In this document: piece by piece, positions 50,536 through 58,891 of the stretch | Layout: every line of letters begins with the position of its first letter | How positions within the stretch are numbered: the stretch's first letter is position 1 | Assembly (NCBI RefSeq): GCF_013408795.1 | Contig: NZ_JACCCC010000001.1 | Span: 1,488,001-1,552,000, forward strand | DNA length: 64,000 nucleotides | Source of the DNA: Spinactinospora alkalitolerans | Lineage (GTDB): Bacteria > Actinomycetota > Actinomycetes > Streptosporangiales > Streptosporangiaceae | Direction of reading: 5' to 3' | Notes under the pieces: generated by a model | Database searches by the model: none | Seen by the model: the letters and a program-made list of their open reading frames with translations, nothing else | Told to the model about the DNA's origin: nothing | Made by a program: the position numbers and the translations under genes

Positions 50536-52581
50536 GTGAGCGCTGTCCGCTACCCCTTCAGTGCGGTCGTCGGGATGGCCGACCTCAAGCTCGCGCTGCT
50601 GCTCAACGCCGTCTCGCCCGCCGTCGGCGGCGTGCTGGTGCGCGGCGAGAAGGGCACCGCGAAGTCGACCGTCGTGCGCGCGCTGGCTGCGCTGCTGCCC
50701 GACCTGGCCGCCGTCACCGGATGCCGGTTCGCCTGCGACCCCGCGGCTCCCGATCCCGAGTGCCCGGACGGCCCGCATCCGGCGGAGGCGGACGGAACGG
50801 CCGCGGCGCGGACCCGCCCGGCCCGGCTCGTGGAGCTGCCGGTGGGCGCGAGCGAGGACCGGCTCGTCGGCTCCCTCGACATCGAGCGGGCCCTCACCGA
50901 AGGCGTGAAGGCGTTCGAACCGGGCCTGCTCGCCGCGGCGCACCGGGGCGTGCTCTACGTCGACGAGGTCAACCTGCTGCACGACCACCTCGTGGACTTG
51001 CTGCTCGACGCCGCGGCCATGGGCACCTCCCACGTCGAGCGCGAGGGTGTCTCGGTGCGGCACGCCGCCCGCTTCCTGCTGGTCGGGACGATGAACCCGG
51101 AGGAGGGCGAGCTGCGCCCGCAGCTGCTCGACCGGTTCGGCCTGACCGTCGAGGTCGCGGCGACCCGCGACCCCGCCGAGCGCGCCGAGGTGGTGCGCCG
51201 GCGCCTGGCCTTCGAAGCCGACCCCGAGGCGTTCGCCGCCGCCCGCGCCGAGGAGGAGGCCGAGCTCGCCCGGCACATCCGCCGGGCGCGCGAGCGGCTG
51301 CCCGGCGTCGTGCTCACCGACACCGCCCTGCGCCAGGTCACCGCCGTGTGCGCCGCCTTCGAGGTGGACGGGTTGCGCGCCGACCTGGTGACCGCCCGCG
51401 CCGCCATGGCGCTCGCGGCGTGGCGCGACCACGCCGAGGTCACCGCCGACGACGTGCGCGACGCCGCCCGCCTCGCGCTGCCGCACCGGCGCCGCCGCGA
51501 CCCCTTCGACGCTCCTGACCTCGACGAGGACCGACTGCGGGAGGCGCTGGACCAGGCGGGTGATGCGGACCCAAAAGGCCCTGAGGACGACCCGGACGGC
51601 CCTGACGACGGCGGCCCCGGGTCGGGGGAGTCTCCCGGTGACGGCGGCGCGCCGTCCGGCGACGCGCCCGGCGAGCGGCCGCCCGGGTCCGGTGCCGCGC
51701 AGGAGGCGGCGGGCGACGCGGCGGACGAGCGGACCGAGGACGGGTCCGGCCCCGCGCCGCAGGACGCCGCGGCCGACCCCGGCGAGACCTACCGGCCCCG
51801 GCTGCTCAGCGTGTCCGGCATCGGTGCGGGCACGCCCGGGCGCCGCTCCAGGGCCGAGACCCCGTTCGGGCGCACCTCGGGGGCGCGGACGCCCGGAGAG
51901 CGCGCCGCGGCGCTGCACCTGCCGGCGACCCTGCGCGCCGCGGCCCCGCACCAGCGCGCCCGCGGCCGCAGCGGCCCCGGGCTGGTGCTCAGGTCCGGCG
52001 ACCTGCGCGAGGCCGTCCGCGAGGGGCGCGAGGGCAACCTGGTGCTGTTCTGCGTGGACGCGAGCGGCTCCATGGCGGCCCGGACGCGCATGCGCGCGGT
52101 CAAGGGCGCGGTCCTGAGCCTGCTGCTCGACGCCTACCAGCGCCGCGACAAGGTCGGGCTGGTCGTCTTCCGGGGACGCGGCGCCGAGGTGGCGCTGCCG
52201 CCCACGTCATCGGTCGAGGCGGGGGCGCGGCGGCTGCGCGAGCTGCGCACCGGCGGGCGCACCCCGCTCGCCGCGGGGCTGCTGCGCTCGGCCGACGTGC
52301 TGCGGGTGGAACGGATGCGCGACCCGCGCCGCCGCCCGCTGCTCGTCGTCGTCACCGACGGCAGGGCCACCCACGGCGGCCTCGACGACGCGCTGCGCGC
52401 CGGCGCCCGGATCCGCGCCCAGGGCGTGCAGAGCGTGGTCGTGGACTGCGAATCGGGCCCGGTGCGCCTGGGCCTGGCCGGCCGGCTGGCCGCGGAGACG
52501 GGTGGCGCGCGGGTCGGCCTGGAGGAACTGGGCGCCGACGCGCTGACCGGCCTGGTGCGGCACACCCGCCGCGCGGCCTGA
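50536..52581 (+). CDS. Fused AAA/vWA chelatase subunit (ChlI-ChlD / CobS-CobT-like)
   Basis: A 681-residue protein combining an AAA ATPase (about 1-330) and a von Willebrand A domain (about 500-675), joined by an acidic Pro/Gly-rich linker (about 335-420). Walker A is GEKGTAKS (residues 37-44), Walker B VLYVDEVNLL near 139, sensor LLVGTMNPEEGELRPQLLDRFGL near 185; the MIDAS motif DASGSM spans 508-513. Such fusions drive metal insertion together with ChlH/CobN. A B12 riboswitch immediately upstream and cobO downstream identify cobalt as the metal and CobN as the partner. GTG at 50536 follows GGAAGGAAAGG. Confidence 0.94.
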   Translation: MSAVRYPFSAVVGMADLKLALLLNAVSPAVGGVLVRGEKGTAKSTVVRALAALLPDLAAVTGCRFACDPAAPDPECPDGPHPAEADGTAAARTRPARLVELPVGASEDRLVGSLDIERALTEGVKAFEPGLLAAAHRGVLYVDEVNLLHDHLVDLLLDAAAMGTSHVEREGVSVRHAARFLLVGTMNPEEGELRPQLLDRFGLTVEVAATRDPAERAEVVRRRLAFEADPEAFAAARAEEEAELARHIRRARERLPGVVLTDTALRQVTAVCAAFEVDGLRADLVTARAAMALAAWRDHAEVTADDVRDAARLALPHRRRRDPFDAPDLDEDRLREALDQAGDADPKGPEDDPDGPDDGGPGSGESPGDGGAPSGDAPGERPPGSGAAQEAAGDAADERTEDGSGPAPQDAAADPGETYRPRLLSVSGIGAGTPGRRSRAETPFGRTSGARTPGERAAALHLPATLRAAAPHQRARGRSGPGLVLRSGDLREAVREGREGNLVLFCVDASGSMAARTRMRAVKGAVLSLLLDAYQRRDKVGLVVFRGRGAEVALPPTSSVEAGARRLRELRTGGRTPLAAGLLRSADVLRVERMRDPRRRPLLVVVTDGRATHGGLDDALRAGARIRAQGVQSVVVDCESGPVRLGLAGRLAAETGGARVGLEELGADALTGLVRHTRRAA

Positions 52582-52607
52582 CCGGACGAACGAGGAGACG
52601 AACGACC

Positions 52608-53210
52608 ATGCCGCAGGGCAAACCCAGCCACGTCCCCGATGACGGGCTCACCACCCGCCAGCGCCGCGCCCGGCCGCTGCTGATCGTGCACACCGGCGTC
52701 GGCAAGGGCAAGTCCACCGCCGCGTTCGGCCTGGCCACGCGCGCCTGGGCGCAGGGCTGGGAGATCGGGGTGTTCCAGTTCGTGAAGTCGGCGAAGTGGC
52801 GGATCGGCGAGGAGAAGGCGCTGCGCGTGCTCGGCGAGTCCGGTGAGGGCGGCGCCGTCACCTGGAACAAGATGGGGGAGGGCTGGTCCTGGATCCAGCG
52901 CCCCGGCACCGAGGCCGACCATGCGGCCGACGCGGCCGAGGGCTGGGCCCAGATCAAGCGCGACCTGGCCGTCGAAAGGTACCGGCTCTACGTGCTGGAC
53001 GAGTTCACCTACCCGATGAAGTGGGGCTGGGTCGACGTCGAGGACGTGGTGCGGACCCTGCGCGACCGCCCGGGCACCCAGCACGTCATCATCACCGGCC
53101 GCGACGCCGACCCGCGCCTTCTGGACGCGGCCGACCTGGTCACCGACATGACGAAGGTCAAGCACCCGATGGACGCCGGCCAGAAGGGCCAGCGCGGCAT
53201 CGAGTGGTGA
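52608..53210 (+). CDS. cobO: Cob(I)yrinic acid a,c-diamide adenosyltransferase CobO
   Basis: A 200-residue CobA/CobO/BtuR-type enzyme that transfers the adenosyl group of ATP to the Co(I) corrinoid. The P-loop GVGKGKSTAAFG lies near residues 29-40, EIGVFQFVKSAKWRIGEE near 53-70, YVLDEFTYPMKWGWVD near 126 and VIITGRDADPRLLDAADLVTDM near 162. ATG at 52608 with GAGGAGACGAACGACC upstream, 26 bases after the chelatase gene. It acts directly after cobalt insertion. Confidence 0.96.
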   Translation: MPQGKPSHVPDDGLTTRQRRARPLLIVHTGVGKGKSTAAFGLATRAWAQGWEIGVFQFVKSAKWRIGEEKALRVLGESGEGGAVTWNKMGEGWSWIQRPGTEADHAADAAEGWAQIKRDLAVERYRLYVLDEFTYPMKWGWVDVEDVVRTLRDRPGTQHVIITGRDADPRLLDAADLVTDMTKVKHPMDAGQKGQRGIEW

Positions 53211-53271
53211 GGGGGCGGGGCGTGCGAGCCTTGGTCCCCGGGAACGAACCCCGGCACCAGGGGGTTTTTAA

Positions 53272-53369
53272 GGCCCGCCCCAGGAGGGATGGCGTGCGGG
53301 TGGGTCCCTTCCACCTTGACCCCAGGGGGCCTTGTAGGCCCGCCGCAGGAGGGATGGCGCGCGGGTGGG
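53272..53369 (+). repeat. 33-base direct repeat, two copies
   Basis: Copies at 53272-53304 and 53337-53369 agree at 31 of 33 positions (both contain CAGGAGGGATGGCG and GCGGGTGGG). Between them lies CCACCTTGACCCCAGGGGG, shared in inverted form with 8121-8157. Confidence 0.8.
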
Positions 53370-53406
53370 CGATCCCTGTGGGGGCCTTCGGCCACGCGAG
53401 AGGATC

Positions 53407-53497
53407 GCCCGGTCACCGCGGATCCCACCTTGGGGCGAAGTCAAAGGTTTCCGGTGGCCGGGGTGGTGCGTACCGTTGCCCGGTCACCGCGGGTCCC
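53407..53497 (+). repeat. 20-base direct repeat, two copies
   Basis: GCCCGGTCACCGCGGATCCC at 53407-53426 recurs at 53478-53497 with one difference. It belongs to the same repeat-rich gap before cobB. Confidence 0.75.
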
Positions 53498-53550
53498 TCC
53501 TATGGTCGGGGTTCAAGACCCCCAGTGGGCTCATGACGAAAGGAACCGTC

Positions 53551-54936
53551 GTGTCGCAGGTGCCTCGGGTCGTCGTGGCGGCTCCGGCGTCGGGGAGCGG
53601 GAAGACGACCGTCGCGACGGGGCTCATGGCCGCCCTCGCGGCGCGCGGGCTGCGGGTCTCCGGGCACAAGGCGGGGCCCGACTACATCGACCCCGGCTAC
53701 CACGCGCTGGCCACCGGGCGGCCGCCGCGCAACCTGGACCCGGTCCTGTGCGGCGAGGAGCGCGTCGCGCCGCTGTTCCGGCACGGGGCGGCCGGCGCCG
53801 ACATCGCGGTGGTCGAAGGCGTCATGGGGCTGTTCGACGGGGCGCCGCAGCCGCGGCACTTCCGCGGCCCCGGCGACTTCGCCTCCACCGCGCACGTCGC
53901 CGACCTGCTCGCGGCGCCGATCATCCTGGTCGTGGACGCCGCCCGCACCAGCCGGTCCGTCGCGGCGCTGGTGCACGGCTTCTGCACCTATGAACCCCGG
54001 GTGCGCGTCGGCGGCGTCGTCCTCAACCGCGTCGGCTCCGACCGGCACGAGGAGCTGCTGCGCGACGCCCTGGACGGCACCGGCGTGCCGGTGCTGGGCG
54101 CGATCCGGCGCAGTGACGCCGTCGCCGTACCCTCGCGGCACCTCGGGCTGGTGCCCGCTGCCGAGCGCCGCTCCGCCGCGCACGCGGCCGTAGCGTCCCT
54201 CGGCGCACTGGTCGCCGACTCCTGCGACCTCGACGCCATCGTGGCGCTGGCCCGCGACGCGGCGCCGCTGTCCGCGCCGCCGTGGGACCCGGCCGCCGAA
54301 CAGGCCGAGGACGCCGGGCCGGTGCGCGGCCCCGTCGCCGTCGCGGGCGGCCAGGCCTTCACCTTCTCCTACACCGAGCACGCCGAACTGCTGCGTGCGG
54401 GCGGGGCCGAGGTCGTCACCGTGGATCCCCTGCGCGACGAGCGGCTGCCCGCGGGAACCGCCGGGCTCGTCATCGGCGGCGGGTTCCCCGAGGTGCACGC
54501 CGCCGAGCTTTCGGCCAACGAGCCGCTGCGCCGGGCGGTCGCCGACCTGGCCGCGCGCGGCGCCCCGATCGCGGCCGAGTGCGCCGGACTGCTCTACCTC
54601 GCCCGCAGCCTCGACGGCGCCCCCATGTGCGGCGTCGTGCCGGCCGAGGCGCACATGAGCGAGCGCCTCGCGCTGGGCTACCGCGCGGCGGTGGCGGTGC
54701 GCGACTCGGTGCTCGCCCCGGCGGGGACCCGGGTGAACGGCCACGAGTTCCACCGCACCGCCGTCGCGCCCGCGCACGGCGCCGACCCCGCGTGGCAGTG
54801 GGAGGCGAGCGGCCCCGAGGGGTTCGCCGGCGCGGCGCTGAACGCCTCCTACCTCCACCTGCACTGGGCGGGGGCCCCGCACGTCGCGTCCCGCTTCCTC
54901 GCGGTCGCGCGGACCCGCGCCGGAAGGGAGGCCTGA
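53551..54936 (+). CDS. cobB: Cobyrinic/hydrogenobyrinic acid a,c-diamide synthase CobB/CbiA
   Basis: A 461-residue glutamine-dependent amidotransferase that amidates the a and c side chains of the corrin. The N-terminal domain has the P-loop APASGSGKTTVATGL near residue 10, KAGPDYIDPGYH near 37 and VVEGVMGLFDG near 88. The glutaminase domain has GGGFPEVHAAELSAN near 310 and the nucleophile Cys344 in AECAGLLYL. GTG at 53551 is preferred over ATG at 53533 because AAAGGAACC lies six bases before it. The stop overlaps the next start (TGATG). Confidence 0.95.
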   Translation: MSQVPRVVVAAPASGSGKTTVATGLMAALAARGLRVSGHKAGPDYIDPGYHALATGRPPRNLDPVLCGEERVAPLFRHGAAGADIAVVEGVMGLFDGAPQPRHFRGPGDFASTAHVADLLAAPIILVVDAARTSRSVAALVHGFCTYEPRVRVGGVVLNRVGSDRHEELLRDALDGTGVPVLGAIRRSDAVAVPSRHLGLVPAAERRSAAHAAVASLGALVADSCDLDAIVALARDAAPLSAPPWDPAAEQAEDAGPVRGPVAVAGGQAFTFSYTEHAELLRAGGAEVVTVDPLRDERLPAGTAGLVIGGGFPEVHAAELSANEPLRRAVADLAARGAPIAAECAGLLYLARSLDGAPMCGVVPAEAHMSERLALGYRAAVAVRDSVLAPAGTRVNGHEFHRTAVAPAHGADPAWQWEASGPEGFAGAALNASYLHLHWAGAPHVASRFLAVARTRAGREA

Positions 54937-55547
54937 TGGCCGAGAACGTCCTGCCCATGGTGGTCCTGGAGACCGACCGGCTGACCCTGCGCGCCTTCAC
55001 CGAGGCCGACATCGACGGCGTCCACCGCAGCGCCTCCGACCCGCTCACCCGGCGGTGGCTGCCGATCCCCGCTCCCGGCCGGCCCTACACCCGCGCCGAC
55101 GCCGAGCAGTGGTGCCGGGTGGAGGCGCCGCGGGCGCGGGCCGACGGGGACGGCCAGCAGTGGGCCGCGCTGGAGCGGTGGACGGGCACGTTCGTCGGCT
55201 CCTTCGGGCTGACCCGCACGCTGTGGGCGGCCCGCAACACCGAGGTGGGGTACTGGGTGGCCCCATGGGCGCGCGGCAAGGGCCTCGCCCCCGAGGCGGT
55301 CATCGCGATCAGCCGCTGGGCCCTGCTGGACCAGGGCTTCGAGCGCGTGGAGTTGAAGGCGGCGACGGGCAACACCGCCTCGCGCCGCGTCGCGGACAAG
55401 GCCGGTTTCAGCTACGAGGGCGTCGAGCGCAACGCCATGCCGCTGCACGAGGGGCGCACCGACCTCGCGGTCTACAGCCTGATCCCGGCGGACCTGGATC
55501 GGCGCCGACCGGATGGCGAACAGCGGACGAACAGGAAGACGGGATGA
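54936..55547 (+). CDS. GNAT family N-acetyltransferase (RimJ/RimL-like)
   Basis: A 203-residue acetyltransferase. LETDRLTLRAFTEADIDGV opens the fold; VGYWVAPWARGKGLAPEAV near residue 104 is the acetyl-CoA loop, with RVELKAATGNTASRRVADKAGF near 140 as in RimJ/RimL-type enzymes. It overlaps cobB upstream by one base and is one base from cobI, so it is translated with the corrin genes, but no known cobalamin step needs an acetyltransferase. The last 20 residues are hydrophilic. The target may be a protein N-terminus or a small amine. Confidence 0.9.
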   Translation: MAENVLPMVVLETDRLTLRAFTEADIDGVHRSASDPLTRRWLPIPAPGRPYTRADAEQWCRVEAPRARADGDGQQWAALERWTGTFVGSFGLTRTLWAARNTEVGYWVAPWARGKGLAPEAVIAISRWALLDQGFERVELKAATGNTASRRVADKAGFSYEGVERNAMPLHEGRTDLAVYSLIPADLDRRRPDGEQRTNRKTG

Positions 55548-55548
55548 C

Positions 55549-56289
55549 ATGGGTGTGAGCAGACGGCTCGTCGGGGTCGGTGTGGGACCGGGCGATCCGG
55601 AGTCGGTCACGGTCAAGGCCATCCGGCGGATGCGTGCGGCCGACGTCGTGCTGGTTCCGGTCATGACGCCGGACGAGCAGGGGCGGGCCGAGGCCACCGT
55701 CCGCGCCCACGTCGACCACGGGCGGATCGAGCGCGTCGTCTTCGCGCTGAACGACCGCAACGGGCGCAGCGAGCGGCGCGTGCGGGCGTGGGACGAGGCC
55801 GCGCGGACCGTCGCCGGCCACTTCGGGCGCGGCGCGGGCACCGTGGCCTTCGCCACGATCGGCGACCCCAACGTCTACTCCACCTTCACCTACCTGGCGC
55901 AGACCGTGCGGGAGCTGGTGCCCGGAGTCGAAACCGAGACGGTCGCCGGGATCACCGCCATGCAGGACCTCGCGGCCCGATCCGCGACCGTGCTGGTCGA
56001 GGGCACCGAGCCGCTGACGCTGCTTCCGGCGACCGGGGGCGCGGACGGCCTGCGCCGGGCCCTCGGCCGCGACGGCAGCGTCGTCGTCTACAAGTTCGGC
56101 CGCGTCGCTCCCCAGGTCACCGAGGCGCTGCGCGAGACCGGTCGGCTGGACGGCGCCGTCTACGGCTCCCGCCTGGGGCTGGACGGCGAGGAGATCGCCC
56201 CGGTCGCCGACCTGGGCGGTGCGGCGCTGCCGTACCTGTCGACGCTGATCGCGCCGGCGCGGCGCACCGAGCGAGGAGGGAAGCTGTGA
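55549..56289 (+). CDS. cobI: Precorrin-2 C20-methyltransferase CobI/CbiL
   Basis: A 246-residue SAM-dependent uroporphyrin-III-methyltransferase-type enzyme adding the C20 methyl group. The N-terminal GVGVGPGDPESVTVKAI loop and TVAFATIGDPNVYSTFTYL near residue 103 are family blocks, with ETVAGITAMQDLAARS near 130. ATG at 55549 is one base after the GNAT stop. Whether it takes precorrin-2 or cobalt-precorrin-2 cannot be told; the nearby cbiD, cbiG and cbiX favour the cobalt form. Confidence 0.94.
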   Translation: MGVSRRLVGVGVGPGDPESVTVKAIRRMRAADVVLVPVMTPDEQGRAEATVRAHVDHGRIERVVFALNDRNGRSERRVRAWDEAARTVAGHFGRGAGTVAFATIGDPNVYSTFTYLAQTVRELVPGVETETVAGITAMQDLAARSATVLVEGTEPLTLLPATGGADGLRRALGRDGSVVVYKFGRVAPQVTEALRETGRLDGAVYGSRLGLDGEEIAPVADLGGAALPYLSTLIAPARRTERGGKL

Positions 56290-57146
56290 GGGAAGCTGTG
56301 AACGGAGGAGGAGCCCGTGAGGGCCGGAGCGGCGAGAGCGGCAAGAACGGCAAGGTCGTCTTCGTCGGGGCCGGACCGGGAGCGGCCGACCTGCTCACCA
56401 TCCGCGCCGCCCGCGCCATCGAAGCGGCCGACGTCGTCATCTGGGCGGCCAGCCTGGTCCACCCCGACGTGCTGGAGCACGCGCGCGCCGACGCCGAGAT
56501 CGTCGACTCGGCGAAGCTGCCCATGGAGGGCGTCCTGCCCTACTACCAGCGGGCGGCCCGCGACGGCCTGACCGTGGTGCGCGTCCACTCCGGCGATCCG
56601 GCCCTGTGGGGCGCGGTGCAGGAGCAGGTGGACCGCTGCGCCGAACTGGGCGCGGCCACCGAGATCGTCCCCGGCGTGTCCAGTTTCAGCGCGGTGGCGG
56701 CCCTGGTCCAACGCGAACTGACGGTCCCCGAGGTGGCGCAGTCGGTCATCCTCACCCGCCTGGGCGGCGGCAAGACCCCGATGCCCGAGGGCGAGGAGGT
56801 GCGCGCGTTCGCCCGGCACGGCACCACCATGGCGCTGTTCCTCTCCGCCGCGCGCTCCGGCCCGCTGCAGCAGGAGCTGCTGGAGGGCGGCTACCCGCCC
56901 GAGACGCCCTGTGTGGTCGCCTACCAGGCCACCTGGCCCGACGAGCTGCTGGTGCGCTGCACGCTCGGCGAGCTGGAGGCCACCGTCAAGGAGCACCGGC
57001 TCTGGAAGCACACGCTGGTGCTGGTGGGCCCCGCGCTGTCGGCCGGCGGCACGCGCTCGCACCTGTACCATCCGGGGCACTTCCACGGCCACCGGCGCGC
57101 CGAACCCGGGGCGCGCCAAGAGCTGCGGCGGGCGCGGCGGGCATGA
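56286..57146 (+). CDS. cobM: Precorrin-4 C11-methyltransferase CobM/CbiF
   Basis: A 286-residue corrin methyltransferase. The SAM loop KVVFVGAGPGAADLLTIRA lies near residue 23, WAASLVHPDVLEHA near 52, RVHSGDPALWGAVQEQ near 98 and VPGVSSFSAVAALVQRELT near 124. GTG at 56286 overlaps the cobI stop and follows GAGGAGGG; it adds about 20 Gly/Arg-rich residues before the conserved fold. The stop overlaps cbiD by ATGA. Confidence 0.95.
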   Translation: MREAVNGGGAREGRSGESGKNGKVVFVGAGPGAADLLTIRAARAIEAADVVIWAASLVHPDVLEHARADAEIVDSAKLPMEGVLPYYQRAARDGLTVVRVHSGDPALWGAVQEQVDRCAELGAATEIVPGVSSFSAVAALVQRELTVPEVAQSVILTRLGGGKTPMPEGEEVRAFARHGTTMALFLSAARSGPLQQELLEGGYPPETPCVVAYQATWPDELLVRCTLGELEATVKEHRLWKHTLVLVGPALSAGGTRSHLYHPGHFHGHRRAEPGARQELRRARRA

Positions 57147-58306
57147 CGGACGTCCCCGAGCCGGGCTCCGAGCCAGGTCCCGAGCTGCGCGAACCCGACC
57201 TCCCGCGCACGATGAAGGTGCGCCGGAAAGCGCTGCGCACCGGCTGGACGACGGGCACCTGCGCCTCCGCGGCGGCGAAGGCCGCGGCCGAGGCGCTGCG
57301 CACGGGCCGGCCCGTGGAGGTCGTGGAGGTGGCGCTGCCGTCGGGCCGCCGGATCACCTTCGCGACCCAGCGCTGCGAGCTGCTGTCGCCGGACCGGGCC
57401 GAGGCGGTCGTGGTCAAGGACGCCGGCGACGACCCCGACGTCACGCACGGCGCCCACGTCACCGCCACCGTGACCCGGCGCGCCGACCCCGGGCTGGAGC
57501 TGGACGGCGGGATCGGGGTCGGCGTCGTCACCAGGCCGGGCCTGGGGCTGGAGCCGGGCGGCCCGGCGATCAACCCGGTGCCGCGCGCGATGATCGCCCA
57601 GGCGGTGGGCGAGGCCGCCGACGTCGGCGCCGAAGGACTGCGGGTGGTCATCAGCGTGCCCGAAGGCGAGAAGATGGCGCGCAAGACCACCAACGCCAGG
57701 CTGGGCATCCTCGGCGGCATCTCGATCCTCGGCACCACCGGTGTCGTGCGCCCCTTCTCCACCGCGTCCTGGCGGGCCAGCGTCGAACAGGCCGTGTCGG
57801 TGATGGCGGCCCAGGGCGAGGACACGCTCGTGCTGTGCACCGGAGGCCGGACCGAGAAGGGCGCGATGGCGCGGCACCCCGATCTGCCCGGGGTGTGCTT
57901 CGTCGAGGTCGGCGACTTCACCGGGGCCGCGCTGCGCCGGGCGGTCGAGTACGGCCTGACCCGGGTGGTCTTCGTCGGCATGGCCGGCAAGCTCACCAAG
58001 CTCGCAGCGGGGGTGCTGATGACCCACTACACCCGTTCCAAGGTCTCCACCGAACTGCTCGGCGAGATCACCCGCGCCGTCGGCGGCGCGGAGGAGCTGG
58101 CCCGCGAGGTCGACGCGGCCAACACCGGCAGGCACGCCTACGAGCTGTGGGAGGGCGCCGGCCTGCTGGGCGGCGCCGGCACGGAGCTGTGCCGCAGGGT
58201 GGCCGACGTGCTGACCCGCTTCACCGGCGGCGCGGTCCAGGCCGAGGTCGCCATGGTCGACTTCACCGGCCGCCGAGTGGTGGCCTCCCATCCGCGCCGG
58301 CCCTGA
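57143..58306 (+). CDS. cbiD: Cobalt-precorrin-5B C1-methyltransferase CbiD
   Basis: A 387-residue enzyme unrelated to the other corrin methyltransferases, adding the C1 methyl group in the anaerobic (early-cobalt) route. Blocks: LRTGWTTGTCASAAAKAA near residue 32, VVKDAGDDPDVTHGAHV near 92, EGEKMARKTTNARLGILGGISILGTTGVVRP near 175-205, and GMAGKLTKLAAGVLMTHYTRS near 280. ATG at 57143 overlaps cobM. Its presence replaces cobF of the aerobic route and indicates cobalt-containing intermediates. Confidence 0.95.
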   Translation: MTDVPEPGSEPGPELREPDLPRTMKVRRKALRTGWTTGTCASAAAKAAAEALRTGRPVEVVEVALPSGRRITFATQRCELLSPDRAEAVVVKDAGDDPDVTHGAHVTATVTRRADPGLELDGGIGVGVVTRPGLGLEPGGPAINPVPRAMIAQAVGEAADVGAEGLRVVISVPEGEKMARKTTNARLGILGGISILGTTGVVRPFSTASWRASVEQAVSVMAAQGEDTLVLCTGGRTEKGAMARHPDLPGVCFVEVGDFTGAALRRAVEYGLTRVVFVGMAGKLTKLAAGVLMTHYTRSKVSTELLGEITRAVGGAEELAREVDAANTGRHAYELWEGAGLLGGAGTELCRRVADVLTRFTGGAVQAEVAMVDFTGRRVVASHPRRP

Positions 58307-58423
58307 CCCGTGGCCGTGCGCCGGCCCGCCGCCCCCTTGACCCGCCGCCCGCCCCGAACCCCGCGGCCGCGCGTTCCAGGACCCGTGAGGCCGCGGCCGG
58401 AGGGAACCTGGGATCCTTGGGGG

Positions 58424-58891
58424 GTGAGCGATTTCTCCATTCGACGCGCCGCCCCCAGGGACCTTCCCGCCATCGTGGCGCTGCTGGCCGATGACGAGCT
58501 CGGCGCCGCCCGCGAGACGCCCGGGGACCTCGGCCCCTACCGGGAGGCGTTCGCCGCCATCGACGCCGACCCCCACCAGCTCCTCGTGGTCGCCGAGCGC
58601 GACGCGGAGATCATCGGCACCCTGCAGTTGACGTTCCTGCCGGGACTTTCGCACCGGGGCGCCACCCGCGCCCAGATCGAGGCCGTGCGGGTCGGCGGCG
58701 AAATGCGCGGCGGCGGGCTCGGCTCGGGCCTGATCGGCTGGGCCGTCGACGAGGCGCGCCGCCGCGGCTGCCGCATGGTGCAGCTCACCTCCAACGCCTC
58801 CCGCACCGACGCGCACCGCTTCTACGAGCGGCTCGGCTTCACCGCCTCCCACGTCGGCTTCAAGCTCGCTCTGGAGAAGGCGCCGGAGTGA
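58424..58891 (+). CDS. GNAT family N-acetyltransferase
   Basis: A 155-residue acetyltransferase with FSIRRAAPRDLPAIVALL at the start, VRVGGEMRGGGLGSGLIGW near residue 88 (acetyl-CoA loop) and NASRTDAHRFYERLGFTASH near 125. GTG at 58424 was chosen since the fold begins there; the 38 upstream residues are Arg/Pro-rich noise. Its stop overlaps cobL by GTGA. This is the second acetyltransferase inside the corrin run; a role in the pathway is unknown. Confidence 0.88.
   Translation: MSDFSIRRAAPRDLPAIVALLADDELGAARETPGDLGPYREAFAAIDADPHQLLVVAERDAEIIGTLQLTFLPGLSHRGATRAQIEAVRVGGEMRGGGLGSGLIGWAVDEARRRGCRMVQLTSNASRTDAHRFYERLGFTASHVGFKLALEKAPE

Larger units (their letters stand above)
53211..53550. other. 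Repeat-filled gap inside the corrin gene run
   Basis: 340 bases between cobO and cobB with no credible gene. It consists largely of related GC-rich repeats (see 53272-53369, 53407-53497 and the copy at 8.1 kb), which break an otherwise compact run. Confidence 0.6.
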
